Source: Epiperipatus broadwayi
Taxonomy: Eukaryota; Onychophora; Udeonychophora; Euonychophora; Peripatidae
Assembly: GCA_028023455.1 (NCBI GenBank)
Contig: JAQFVV010006633.1
Span: 250,001 to 314,000 of the forward strand
Direction of reading: 5' to 3'
Length of the DNA stretch: 64,000 nt
Positions within the stretch are counted from its first letter, which is position 1. Every line of letters begins with the position of its first letter. Below are positions 13,264-25,254 of this stretch, piece by piece. The notes under the pieces are model-generated. The model worked only from the letters and a program-made list of their open reading frames with translations. It did no database searches and was not told the origin of the DNA. The translations under genes and the position numbers were made by a program.

Positions 13264-14380
13264 AATGCTTATATCTATTTAAATTTAAATCCTACATTTT
13301 ATTTAGTGCAATAAATTTTATTATTATAATTATTTGCTGTTTACTTTTATATGTAATTTATATGCCAAGTCAACTCAACTCTGGGAGCCTATATTTTAGA
13401 TTAAACTTTTAAATCCCCAGTGCTTCTGGGATATTTTAATTACTTTAAATTATTTGTTTTAAAGCCATTGCTCGCTGGGTGAGAAATAGTTAAATAATAT
13501 CATTTCTGTTTCTAGGCAATTATTAATATAATACTGCCATAGGCATAAATTTATTGAGTGTAAATTTAATGTTATTCAAAAATGCTATTGCTTAAATACC
13601 ACTTCAGATATTTTAAATAATAACGACTATCATTTTTTTAAAATGTAGTAATCATTTATGTGTAGTGCCTTGAGCACTATAGTATTAAATAATGCTTATT
13701 GATTCCAAATGCATGTGGTACCCATTTCATGAAGGGAAATGTAATTGTATATCATTAAGATATTCATAATAGTTTTATATTTCAGTTATTTAATTTGGTT
13801 TAGTAGACAAGTCATGCTGTTATGCCTGATTAAAATTTTATATTTAGGCCATTAGTTATTTTGACATCATTAAAGAATGTATTATAGTTTCATAGCATTG
13901 CCAGCATAACTCAGCCATCATCATTATTTGCTTCGTCATAATTTGAGGATCATTGGGAACTTGGAATCCTCCATCTTAACTTATATATGTTTTAGCTGGC
14001 ATTGCAAATGCCCTAGGACACCTTCAGAAAGAACAGCGGTAGCTCTGCATTGGTAACCTATGCAGATAATTGCACATCCTTACCTTCCTTTGTTCCAGGT
14101 ATGGCCTGCCAGAAGAACGGGTGTACCATTTCTTTTTTTCACTTAAATGATGAAGCATCTCTTGACCAAAATGGAGTGAATTTTATATTTACTGCTTCAT
14201 GCTTGCACTATGATTTCTTACAGTATTTTAGAATTATTCCTAAAACTAATCTGTAAGCTGTATCACTGTAATATAACTAACCATTTTTGTTTTATAAACT
14301 AGTCTAACTTATATACAAGATAAATAAAAAGAAAAACTAAGAAACACTATAATATAATTTGCAAAAAAATAATAACATTA
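10620..14380. other. Putative intron, AT-rich
   Basis: This stretch would be the last intron of the minus-strand gene. It contains poly-G/poly-C runs (for example about 12440), an (AT)n tract at 13233-13260 and scattered A/T homopolymers. Around 12960-13130 a minus-strand A-box-like TCAGCTTAGTGG suggests a decayed SINE, but no B box follows. A minus-strand segment ending at about 11206 (..GACATGGATT then GTAAGC) could be a small exon, but it is not needed for phase. Confidence 0.4.
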
Positions 14381-14389
14381 ACAACTTAC

Positions 14390-14449
14390 GTGAATTTTTT
14401 GGTTGGATATATTTTTTTGAAGGTAAACCATTTGACGCTGGTAAAGACT
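14390..14449 (-). CDS. Internal 60-bp exon of the split gene
   Basis: On the minus strand TTTTATTTTACAG precedes AGTCTTTACC.., and ..AAAAATTCAC is followed by GTAAGT, so both splice sites are close to consensus. The first two bases AG complete the codon begun by the final G of exon 21073-21228 (GAG), giving ESLPASNGLPSKKYIQPKNS. One base (C) is left over for the terminal exon, which starts with AA and gives CAA. The phase match on both sides is the main reason to accept so short an exon. The peptide is polar and looks like a linker between the upstream coiled coil and the C-terminal domain. All three frames are open, so frame alone is not evidence. Confidence 0.65.
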
Positions 14450-14763
14450 CTGTAAAATAAAATAAAAAATGAATGCACATAAATTAAATATATTTCTAGA
14501 CCTAATAACGATTTTTTTTTTTTAAAAAAAGCAAACTTTTTTTTTAAAGTATTGTTTCAATTTAAATGTAAAAATAAATAAAGTTTACAATTTGCATTGT
14601 TTTTTTTTCTTTTTCAAATAAAAAAATAATGGAGAATGAACATGTAAACCAAGGCTCAAATAAACTGCTAACCCCAATTTTTTTTTTGTAATGTGAAACT
14701 CATTAAAGCCTATGAATAACTTTAAAATTGAGAAACTAGAATACATTATCATTGGCCATAATA

Positions 14764-14886
14764 TTCATTATTCACTTTTTTTTGTGTCAAAGCATCGGTC
14801 AGGAAGTGAACCTGCAAACCCGGAACAACTGCTTGTAAGGCAGCTGTGCTGACCACTCGCCACCTTGACTTCATTATCCACTTTTT
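14764..14886 (-). mobile_element. tRNA-derived SINE with 17-bp target-site duplication
   Basis: The minus strand carries an A-box region (GGCGAGTGGTCAGC), an anticodon-like stem (CTGCCTTACAAGCAG) and a B box (GGTTCACTTCC), followed by the short tail GATGCTTTGACAC and an A run. The element body is about 14781-14869. TTCATTATTCACTTTTT (14764-14780) and TTCATTATCCACTTTTT (14870-14886) differ at one position and form the target-site duplication. Same family as 9.65 and 20.56 kb. Confidence 0.85.
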
Positions 14887-15337
14887 GGAGAGAAGTAGGT
14901 ATATATCATATTTTTAAGTCAAATGTAATTATAAAAAATATTAAATGTTACAAAAATTTAATAAATACATATATTTTGATGAGACTACTTATATCCACAT
15001 TAAATTTGTCACCATTGATAATATACATAAATATGGAAAAAAATATAGTTTTCAAGTTTGTCTTTATAAGTTGTAACCAGTGTTTTATCTGGATTAAAAC
15101 ACAGTTTAACCCTAGAGTTAATTATCGATACATAAACAAAAAATTATATCTTTTGCTATAAAAACCTTTGATTTAGCATATAAATATAAGTACACAATAG
15201 ATATAATATGTATTTATATTAGTCTAACAAAATTAAATGTTTACATATACATTAATTTAATCAAATTAACAATCTACTGCTGTCAATTATTGTTCAGATG
15301 CTTAATGACCTAGTTGTAAACAATTACAATTGTTAAT

Positions 15338-15340
15338 ATC

Positions 15341-15374
<34 letters not shown>

Positions 15375-15375
15375 A
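15338..15375. repeat. (AT)n(GT)n microsatellite
   Basis: A run of AT dinucleotides passes into GT dinucleotides. A second (AT)n tract lies at 15587-15604. Both lie in putative intron sequence. Confidence 0.9.
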
Positions 15376-15879
15376 ATATACAAATTTATAAAAATATATA
15401 TTAAATATAGTAATATTCATACAAATTTAACTTATTTTATTAGATGTACTTTTGACTATATTCCTTTTAGTCTTTGACAACTATATAAAATTGAATAATT
15501 AAAATGAGACATCATTTCAGAATTTCCATAATTCAGTTCTCCCACAATTCTGTTATTTTAATGTTTGAATATTAGTAGTATATTCAATATATATATATAT
15601 ATATAAATTTGTACATCCATATATTTTGGAAAGAATACAGATATCAAACTTAATTTATTATATATATAATAACTAAAATAACCATGATAACATCTTTGAT
15701 TAGTTACATTACAAAGCTTCAGCAAAAAAAATGTTTCATAAAAACTCATAAATTGAATAATAAATGCATAAATTGCTGTATGTGCACATGTAATACATAT
15801 AACATGTCACATTTTAGTACACTGGTTTAAAAATTGAAAGAAAAATTGGTCTATATATTTAATCATATTATTAAATATT

Positions 15880-16660
15880 TTGGTAGTTTTTGGTTATGTG
15901 TACTGTGGTCACCAGGTGATGCTGCAGAACCACCAAGAAGCCTGCAAGTGATAAATTTCTATGCAAAAATGGCTGAAATTGTCAGGAAATAAAAACACCT
16001 AAGGCAAAATAAATCAAACAAATCCACTGAAATTACAAATGTTCTTTTTAGTTTAGATAACCATGTATAAAATTCTGTTTTTGCATTTCCTGCCTTCGGC
16101 CATTGTTAATTTTTTTTTAATTCAAATTTTATAACATTTTTTTTTTGTAATTTATATTTTTGATGGATTTGTTGGATTTATTTTGCCCCAGACAATTTTA
16201 TTTGTGTATTCAAGCAAATAATTTTTCATTATGGGGGGGGGTCATGTTTGGCATATTTTCACTGAATTCTGTTTTTTTAATTCAAATTTTATAGCATTTT
16301 CTTATTTTTTTTTTGTAATTTGTATTTTTGATGGATTTTTGTTGGATTTATTTTGCCTTAGATGTTTTTATTTGTGGATTTAAGTGACAAATTTTTCATT
16401 CTAGGGGGGGGGGGTTCTGTATTTGGCATATTTCCACCAATTTCTGTTTTTTTAATTGGAATTTTATAGCATTTTCTTGTTGTTTTTTTTGTAATTTGTA
16501 TTTTTGATGGATTTATTGGATTTATTTTGCCTTAGCCATTTTAATTTTAATTTTCTGATGATTTCAGCCATTTTTGATAGAAATTTATCACTTTCAGGCT
16601 TCTTGGTGGATCTGCAACATCACCTGGTGGCCACAATATGCATAACCAAACATTACCAAT
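15880..16660. mobile_element. TIR element with internal tandem triplication
   Basis: The left end (from TTGGTAGTTTTTGGTTATG.. through CACCAGGTGATGCTGCAGA and GCCTGCAAGTGATAAATTTC to AAGGCAAAATAAATC) recurs inverted on the right (about 16520-16660, through CATCACCTGGTGGCCAC). The terminal inverted repeats are about 130 bp and diverged. Between them a unit of about 180 bp (TTTGTAATTT..TTTTTGATGGATTT..TTTATTTTGCC, with a GGGGGGGG run) is repeated three times. There is no transposase ORF. It is probably a non-autonomous DNA transposon; superfamily not assigned. Confidence 0.65.
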
Positions 16661-16664
16661 ATTT

Positions 16665-18290
16665 TATAATGGAGAGTTATTTTGTAATGAGTGAGAAACA
16701 GTAAAATGATGTTAAATTGTAAAGAAAAGAAGAAAATGGTTTTGATGCAAATAGATATTTGAATTTCATAGCTCATGTAGATTGAAAGTATTTTGTGCAC
16801 ATTTCTGATTTGCATTGTAAATGAAATTGTAAAATAAAAAAAATTGTCAATTGTTAAAGTAAACTGGATAACAAAACTAAATATTTAAAATTATGGGTTA
16901 ATTATTGAACAATTTTTAAAAGTTGGTAATGATTTTTTTTCTTTCCTCCTGTCACTTTCTTCCATTGAAAAAATACAATTGGAGATAGAATACAATGGAA
17001 AGTTACAATTAAGCAAAAAGTTAAAGAATTCCAAAAGTTAAAATCTACCATAACATAATATTAAATAAATATATTTGATATTATTTCATGGATTTATTTG
17101 TGTAATCATTACAAAATTCATAAATAATGTTTTGGTTTTGTCTTTTATCTTCTTTCTTATTCTTAAGTTGGGGTGGTCATCCTCATTCACAAGTAACTGC
17201 TTATGATGCTAATGACAAATAAATCATCTTATGCTTAATTAATTATGAAAATAATGAATAAATCAATAAATATGGATGAATTTCTTGGGATGTTTATCAT
17301 TCTAAAATATTTCATTTTTTTTGTTTCTTTAATGCTTATACATGATTGCATTAATAGATAGTAAATTATATTTTTTTGTAAATATTGTAATATAAAAATA
17401 AAGTGATTAATTCCTAGAAATATGGTTACTTTTGAGAATAATACAGATATTCCTTTCAATGATTTAACTTTAGATTGTTTTTTACTTTCCTCAATTGAGA
17501 CCCATTGCACATATAGATATGTAAGTAATAGGTAGCAAATTTATAAATCAAAGTAAATAAATCATTAAAAATGAAAACATCTATTTGATTGACCATCATT
17601 TATATGTATTTATCATGTGTTCAACAGATATTCAAGCATCAAAATATCAGACTAATCATCAGCATTCTACTTCCATAAGTTGTTTTTCCTGGTTTTTCTT
17701 TACTTCCCTCAATTAATCACAAAACTAAACACTTATTCTTTTAACCAAAATAAAATATATAATACATATTAGTACAGATAGCAGAAGAATGTTGTGTGGG
17801 CTTATACAATCAAATAACATTTGCATACAAGTTAACCTAGGCAAGTCCCTGGGGACACCCAAACCAAATAGAACACTTACATTTCCAGAAATCACAAAAC
17901 ATTTATTTTTTAAATTATACATTAATAAATTGTCTATTGCAGGCTTCTAAATCAGCCAGTTTCCATCCGCCAGTAGATTTGTGATATATTTTCTAGTAGA
18001 TCTTTCATTTTCTCCCGCTCATATCGTGATATAATTATTGACACTATATAAAATCCTAAAAGCCATTATAAATTTTTATACATTTAAAAAATGTTCAATA
18101 TTCTTTTTATAGTTTATTCTTTTTTTCCCTTCTATAATTTATTTTTTACTTTTTCCTAACAATTTTAGATTCTCCTGCCTATAATACCATATAAAGTTTT
18201 CTTAATCTTTTATCATCACAAATATTAAATCAACATTAACAGCAGATCTATTGCCAATAATAACTGCTTAAAGCTCTCTCTCTATATATA
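16665..18290. other. AT-rich putative intron
   Basis: No gene or clear repeat is supported. Small open frames at 16594-16815, 17235-17510 and 17725-17922 (minus) lack recognisable domains and paired splice sites. Confidence 0.4.
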
Positions 18291-18294
18291 TATA

Positions 18295-19444
18295 CACCCA
18301 GGTCTCTTTTTACGCGGATTTATTTAATGCGATTTTGAAGCTATGCGATTCATGTTTCTTCTTAATATTTTTGTATGCAGTTTTCTTTTATTTGTTAACA
18401 CTGTACTAGATCGGAAGTCAAACTCCGATAATGCACTATTACTTTAAATAATAAATTTCACGCACTTACATCATATTTAAAATAATAGCACATTATTGGA
18501 ATTCGACTTTCATCTTAATAATTTCAATATTTTCAGTGCTTTATAATAGTAAGATTTTATGCAATAATGAAATTAAAATCATGATTTCCACATTAAATTT
18601 TACAAGATTATAATAGACAGGGTATGAGCACAGACTTTCACATGACCCACCACTCTCCACACTGTAAATTTGTTCAAACATTGTGTGTGTTAATTTGCAT
18701 TTAAAATCACATTCTGTTTTTACTTTTTAAAAAAGAACGTAATCAATCATTTAGTGTACGCAAGTTTATTTTTAAAAGGTAAGTAATAACAGTGGGCACA
18801 ATTAAATTCGACAATTAAAAATTAAAATCTGATTTTTAATTGTAATTAACAATTTAAAAATTACATAAGGCAACCTGAAATTAATGTGATGTAAAACAAA
18901 ATTTGATTTTTAAACGGAATTGAAAATTAAAAAATTAAAGACAAAAATAAAATTTAATTTTTAGTTGTTAGATTAATTACTAATTATGTTGTCACCAGAA
19001 AACCATTAACACAACATGAGAGTGAAGTTGGTGCTAGTTGTATTTCCTCTTGTGAAGAATCTGATTTTTTACCAGTTTGCAAACGAACCTGTTTATCGGC
19101 AAATAGCGATAATAATTAAAATGTGTATAAAAATGTAAATTACTGTAAATAATGCATAAAAATATATTGTTTTGAATAAAATTAAATATTATAGTTAAAA
19201 AAAGTTTGTTTTATATTAATTTTTTTCAAATTTGAAATTTTTTATTAGTCATATTTTATTTCCTTATTTTTTTTTGCACGAATTTTAAAATAATTTTAGG
19301 TTGATGCTTTGCTTTTATGTGATTTTTGAAAAATCACAGTCCGTATCCCCCATTTTCAAGGTAAGTTATGTCTATTTTTGCATGATTTCTTTTGTGCATG
19401 TTTTCTGAGGAACCTATCTACCATGTAAAATGAGACGCAGGTGT
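18295..19444 (+). mobile_element. Decayed pogo/Tigger-like DNA transposon
   Basis: The ends are inverted repeats: CACCCAGGTCTCTTTTTACG on the left and TAAAATGAGACGCAGGTGTG on the right, flanked by TA. This resembles Tigger/pogo termini (CAGG..CTCGTTTTA..), which insert at TA. An internal reading frame around 18998-19120 ends 'SSCEESDFLPVCKRTCLSA..' with a stop and may be the C-terminal remnant of a transposase. A second copy lies inverted at 54470-55458 and aligns at both ends. At about 1.15 kb it is shorter than a full autonomous element. Confidence 0.6.
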
Positions 19445-19449
19445 GTATA

Positions 19450-20555
19450 TATATATATATTAAAAATCAACATTTTAAAATATAAATATAAAATCAGAAA
19501 TTCTTTATCCAATGAATATCTTATTGCCTACTAATACCAGTTTTCTTTTATAATTATAATTTTAACAATATTACTAACTTGATGCAATGTCAAATATATT
19601 AATAAATAGACTTTTAAACTTAGTTTCTATGCTTAATAAATGTTAAAATTAGATCCTGACATTGAGTCTCTGCACTAAAATGTGCAAAAAGAATAAACAA
19701 TCCAGCTTTATTGTAACTATTTTTACACTAAATATTAAAGACAACAAAATAAAAAGTGCCTTTTCAGGAAAAAATAATAATTGAAACACGAATTGTAATT
19801 TTAAAATTTTGTGCTAATTTTATTTAATGGCAATAATAACTCCATCAATAGACAAGATACCTGCTTTGACATCTCCAAACATTGGACTATCTAGTTCATT
19901 TGCATACGCTTTTCATACTGTTTTGTTTCCTTGCCCTATTTCTTCATTCTGCAGCTCACAGTACCGCTATGAATATGAGGCAAAGGGCCTCGAAAGCGCT
20001 TAGCTTGTAATAATTTCTGCGTATCTTTATAGCTTCTCATTCAAGTGTGTCATACGCTTTGTTAATTTTTGTATATTAAACACTAATAATATATTTTTTA
20101 TATATTTTAATTGTTACAGAAAGAAGAAAGCACATAAATAAAGCAAATCTAATTCTGCTTATAATCATATTTCGAATAACAATTTACATTAAACATAAAA
20201 CATGGGATTTTCCATAATTATAATATAAATTAAAAACATATTTTACTAATATTTAATTTAAAAAGATACTCATAACAGCATAAACTAAATGAGGGTATTT
20301 TTTTAATATTATTATTTCTTACACAAACCACAATTTAATGTTATTCCATATGTGAACCTTTTATCTTTAGTAAACTACTTCATATTTACTTAAAATTACA
20401 TGTTTACATCTAAATGCATACTTTTCTCTAATAAGAGTTCAGTGAAGACAATAAAAAAAAAAGTACTACTCCATTGTCCAATCTCACAGTACATTATCTA
20501 TGCTGTTAAACATTGACCTCTGTTCTATATCATTACAAACACAAGTATGCAACGC
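19450..20555. other. AT-rich DNA with a small GC-richer patch
   Basis: No gene is supported. The patch at about 19900-20060 contains a GAGGC..GCCTC hairpin followed by GAAAGCGCTTAGC. It resembles repeat-derived RNA hairpins but is not assigned. Confidence 0.4.
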
Positions 20556-20560
20556 AATGT

Positions 20561-20663
20561 GCATTGGTGGTCGAGAGCTCAGCGCAACTGCCTTGCACTT
20601 GCAGGCAGTTGGATGGGTTGCAGGTTCACATCCCGGCCAATGCTATGACACTTAAAAAAAAAA
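20561..20663 (+). mobile_element. tRNA-derived SINE
   Basis: A tRNA-like body has an A-box-like GGTGGTCGAGAGC, a strong stem AACTGCC..GGCAGTT and a B box GGTTCACATCC (20623-20633). It is followed by the family tail CCAATGCTATGACACTT and an A run. Target duplications are not clear. Same family as the elements at 9.65 and 14.8 kb. Confidence 0.7.
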
Positions 20664-20787
20664 CAAAAAAAAACCCATTACATTCATTTCTTTCATTATT
20701 CATGAAATCGGATATTTAAAAGAAAAGATGAATAGCTAAATAATTCGCCCAAAAATCAAAAATAATAATGTTTTGTATTGAGTTTAA

Positions 20788-20997
20788 ATATTAATTCTTA
20801 TTAAGCGTGATATCAGCACCTAATACTTATATAAGGTTATAACCTCAATACATGTGCCTTGAGTGCTTAATTTTAACAAGAGAGACCTCTTATCTTTATA
20901 AAGTCGAATCTTGTGTAAAGATTTGGTGAGATCTCTCTTGTTGAAATTAAGCACTCAAGGCACATGTACTGAGGTTATAGCCTTATATAAGTATTAT
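20788..20997. mobile_element. MITE with long inverted repeats
   Basis: Inverted arms of about 80 bp (left CTAATACTTATATAAGG..ACATGTGCCTTGAGTGC; right the reverse, ending CCTTATATAAGTATTA) are separated by about 25 bp and are about 90% identical by eye. The palindrome itself is about 20818-20996. GTATTGAGTTTAA occurs exactly at 20775-20787 and 20998-21010, possibly a 13-bp target duplication, although the left copy sits about 30 bp outside the palindrome. No ORF. Confidence 0.65.
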
Positions 20998-21072
20998 GTA
21001 TTGAGTTTAATGTATTATCCCATAATAATGACTATAATAATTAGGAATGCATTAATATTAATATACTAGTAC

Positions 21073-21228
21073 CTTTTTCTTTAGGAACATCTTTTTTTGT
21101 TTCCCTTTTCATTTTCAAACGCTGACTAGCTTCATATTTCTGACGCTTTTTCAGTTTTTCAAGCTTTTTATTATTTCTTATTTTTTCCAATTCTCGCTCT
21201 TCGGCTAATTTCTTCTCTTCTTCTTTTA
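21073..21228 (-). CDS. Coiled-coil exon of an unrecognised split gene
   Basis: On the minus strand TTTATTTTTGTAG is followed by TAAAAGAAGAAG.., and the exon ends ..AAAGAAAAAG before GTACTAG, so acceptor and donor are both good. The 156 bp encode 51 complete codons: KEEEKKLAEERELEKIR.. through LEKLKKRQKYEASQRLKM to KKDVPKEK. This is a long, highly charged, Lys/Glu-rich helix with heptad-like Leu/Ile spacing, typical of a coiled coil. The final G joins AG of exon 14390-14449. The protein family is not recognised; the fragment could belong to a nuclear, centrosomal or ciliary coiled-coil protein, but nothing here decides that. The exon needs one base from an upstream exon not found in the window. 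Confidence 0.7.
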
Positions 21229-21840
21229 CTACAAAAATAAATTGCAAATGAACATAAATGAGAATTATTTGTAAGACTATTTTAAGTTCTTTATAAAAAT
21301 GTAGTTTTAAATATGAGGTATGAAAATTGATATGAATAAAATCAAAGAAAAATTTCTCTTCTTTTCTGTAAAATAAAAATCACTTTTGTTTGATATTAAA
21401 AAAAAAAAAATTTTCACCCTTAGGTGAATATTATTTACGGTTTAAAAAAATGTTAGATTATATCTAGAGTAATTGAATGAATTCCTGAGCTTTGTAGAAA
21501 GTGTTTTTAAGTAATTCTTTCTTTCAATGCTCAAGTCACAAGGAGATGAATTTAGTCATCTGATAAGCAGAAAACAAGGTTTTCTTATTTTCCTGCTTTG
21601 TTTTTATTTTTTGATATGTTTTTATTTTTTGCTTATCAGAATAACGAAAAAAGACAAACCAAAACAAAAAAAAAAAAAACGTAAACATTTTTTGCATCGC
21701 AGATATACAACGCATATATGTGTTTACAATTGTATGAACAAATATATAAATAGGTGTAAGTATATGCTTATCTGTAATATAAATATTAATTATATGTCTA
21801 TTTATAGAGCCATACACATAAATAGCTCAACAGATAGATA

Positions 21841-21898
21841 TACAGAGAGATGATGAATGGATAGACGGATAGATAGACAGATTAGATAGATAGATAAA
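21841..21898. repeat. (GATA)n-like microsatellite
   Basis: Imperfect GATA/GACA tetranucleotide repeats follow an ATATAA-rich stretch. Confidence 0.7.
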
Positions 21899-22109
21899 TC
21901 ATATTTAAATGTCTTCCTATAAAAAAAAATCTCTTTAACAGCGAAAAAAAATTATTATCACTAGACTTGCCAATATATGGATAATAAGAGTTTGTATTTT
22001 ACTATTTTTGCCCTTCTTCCTATCTAAAAGAAGTTAAATTCTTATCCATCTTGTTACTAGAAAAATATTTAAATTTTACTTACCCTAAATTTAAATCTAG
22101 GTTATGAGA

Positions 22110-25020
22110 ATGGAAGTGACTATTGTAATACCTGTTCATAAGGAGATTCATCATCATCATCATTTTCATGATTATCAATCCCTTGCAGAATAAAGGACTC
22201 TCCAAGTTCAATCCATTTTCTGTGATATCTAGGCTCTCTTCTCCACACAACACCAGCACACTTTCTTATTTCATCCATCATTCTCCAATATGGTCTCTCT
22301 CTAGGCCTTTTAAAATCTCTTGGATTCCAATATAAAATTTCAACTCCATCTGTTATCATCTCTTTGTTCTTTCATTCATATATTTCATTTTCAATCTTTT
22401 CTTTTAAGTCATAACATGCATCTCTCCATAGTTTTTTTGAGTGATCTGATGTCTGTACTGCTCTTTTGTATCTTTTGTTAAGCATCTAAATCTCAGATTC
22501 ATAAATAAGAACTAGTAACAGATATTTATTAAAAACTTTCCCTTTTCAAATTCATAGGCATGTTTTCTTTTAATATTAAATTATTTCTACAAAAAAAAAA
22601 CAAAAAAACAATCCAACTAGGTTTAATTCTATGATTAATTTCACACATTTTTTTTCCATTTGTAAAAATAATCTGACTAATAAATTTATAGTTGGTAACT
22701 TCTTCTAACTCATTATTATCAATCTTTAGTTCCTTCATTTGATAAAATCCATTGAACATTACTTAAGACTCTTTAACATTTATCTTTAATCCTACTTTCT
22801 CACTTTGATCTGATAATTCTGGCAACATTTCCTGAAGGTCTAAAACATTATTTTTAAAAGCAACTATATCATCTGCAAAATCTAGATGACTTGGAGATTA
22901 TTCCCTTAGATTCCCATTTTAATGCACAAAATACTTCTTGCAAAATTTCTGGAAAAAGATTTGTAGATATAGAGTCATCTTGTTGTACAACTTTCTCAAT
23001 GTTAATCTTTTTAGTATCATTATGTAATCTAATTACTGCAATTTTATTTTTAATAAATAATCCTCAGAATATGACAGTATCATGGGTCTACACCCTGATG
23101 TGCCAATGCTTTAATCACAAGAAATGCTTATAAAATCAAATGCCTTTTCATAGTCTACAAATCCAATGCATGTTGGCAATTCATATTCATTGATCCTTTC
23201 TACAACTACTCTCAATATATCCATTGTATTAATCATCTAGTTCTTTTGGTTGGTTAAAATCCAAAGTTTGCTGTAAATGAGTTGTAATTATTTTGGTAAA
23301 ATTTTTATACAGAACTGATAAAAGACTGATAGGTCCATAATTTCTGATATCTTCTTTATCACTTTTTTTAAATATTAACATGGGTATTCCATCTTAATCA
23401 TATAATTCCAATTTCTTCACCTGCTTTTTATACAATATTGAATATAATTTCATCATTATCTAGAGCTTTCACCTTCTTCATAATTTTAATTGCAAATTTC
23501 AATTCTTCATTTAAAATCCTGAGTAATTAAGAAAATGAATAGTTGTAGGAGGTACTTTTATTTGTTTTTATTGCTATATAATTCTTGATGGAACTTTTCT
23601 AACTATTTCATGATGTCATTTATTTTTTTTATTAATAGTTCCATATTTTTTTTCTTATTGCAGAAATTGGTTTCTTACCAATTCCAAAATGTTGTCTTAC
23701 ATTCTAGTGTCCTTTATTCTCTACTATAACTTTCCTTACTAGTTCACAATTAAGTTTTCTTATTTCATTATCAATTCTTTTTTAATTATTCTATGAAATT
23801 TGAAATATTCAATCCTTCTTAATGCATCATTTTCATACAGTTTCATATTCTTTCCTTTCTTCGCAAATTGTCTTGTCCCAGTAGAAATTTTACTGCTGCC
23901 TTTTTGTATTATCTATCTTTATTGTAGTTTTTTAATAGTGGACCAGTAATCTTTCTATTGATTTCATTCAAATCTGAATTATGTTTGAAATCTGTTAATA
24001 ATTGGAAATGTTTTGTAAGTTCTAATTTTGATTCATTGGAATGTTTCTGAATATCCAGAATAACAACTGTAAATATTGGTTTTTCTTAATAATTTTTGTT
24101 TTTTCTAGGTTTGTATTGATATCTTCCCATGTTGAATTTATAAAAAATATTGCAATCTTGAAATACATATTTCTTGTTAGACAAATTGTAATTCAATGCT
24201 ACTGTACCTTCATTTGGATGATTCCATGTCTATTTTAAGTTAACATTTTTCTCAAAAAAAAAAAAAAAGAATTCATAACATAAAGTTTTTATACAAATTC
24301 TGCAGTCTACGTTTCTTATTTCTATTACCATAACCAAATTTACCTACATCATTTTCATCTTTCAATTGTTTACTAATTCTAACATTAAAGTTTCTCATGA
24401 CAATTTTCAAATATTTGGTCTGATCAAATGCCTTTTGTAAATCCATATAAAAAACCTTTACTTCTTCATCACAATGAAAAGTTGGGGTCATAAACCTGAA
24501 TTATATGCATATGATATCTGCTATTAAGTTGAATAACTAATTTTGCCACTTTGTCTAATACACTATCAATAACCACAACATTGTTCTTCCACTTTTTACA
24601 TACAATAAAACCTACTACACTTGTATTCCCAATGTTTGAGCATTTGTAGTATAACATATATCCATGTTTGAAATTGTTTCTTCACCTTTGCTTTTAATTT
24701 CACAATATCCAATAAGATTTATAAGATAGTTCTTCTAATTATTGCAATCTTTCTTTACTTGAATGTGATCTGCAATTTAAGTACCTGAATAAAAGGTTGC
24801 CATCCAATAGCAGCTTGGGCCCACAATCAGGAAATTATTTTAGTACCCTCCATCTTTGGCCACCAACATGATTTATTTATATCTGTCATGATTGTAAATA
24901 TCTATTTAAAAAAATCTTTCATGCATGCATTCATTCTGTCATTAAATAACTCAATGATATTTCAGTTAAGGGGTATCAGACAATCAAGAAGAAAGCATAG
25001 TGTTTCTTCATCTTAAATTC
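22110..25020 (-). mobile_element. Decayed RTE-type LINE (endonuclease + reverse transcriptase)
   Basis: In 5' to 3' order on the minus strand: an APE endonuclease remnant (24657-24469, 'VGFIVCKKWKNNVV' and 'LVIQLNSRYHMHIIQVYDP', matching the RTE 'IIQVYAPT' block; then 'IVMRNFNVRI' for the catalytic DFNA block). Next is the reverse transcriptase with 'LDFADDIVAFKNN' (about 22890-22860; FADD is the catalytic YxDD-type motif), 'NNELEEVTNYKFISQII..INHRI', and the 3' 'RPYWRMMDEIRKCAGVVWRR' block typical of RTE elements (22359-22120). Many stops and frameshifts mean it is inactive. It is nearly full length (about 2.8 kb). A second copy lies at 46.6-49.05 kb in the same orientation. Confidence 0.85.
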
Positions 25021-25254
25021 AGAGGTAAAAAGCTAGTAAACTATAGTGGTCAATGTGTGTTGTTGATCAGACCACTCATGTTCATATACTATAAAAATAA
25101 ACACATAATAATAACAGTTGCAATGACATGAACATATTGAATGGATTTTAGCAAATGCTCTACTCAGTTCCTTTAAGACCTCGAAAAGGAATTAAAGGGT
25201 CTCCTTTCAGTGAACAGTAAATTCTTTTCAGCAGTCAATGAAGAGCATATAAAT

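Noticed and set aside
19966-20000. Hammerhead-like hairpin GAGGC..GCCTC-GAAA
   Set aside because: The CTGATGA core is missing (AATATGA) and extra bases sit next to the stem.
21527-21853. Overlapping ORFs on both strands
   Set aside because: Low-complexity A/T and tetranucleotide sequence; no domain.
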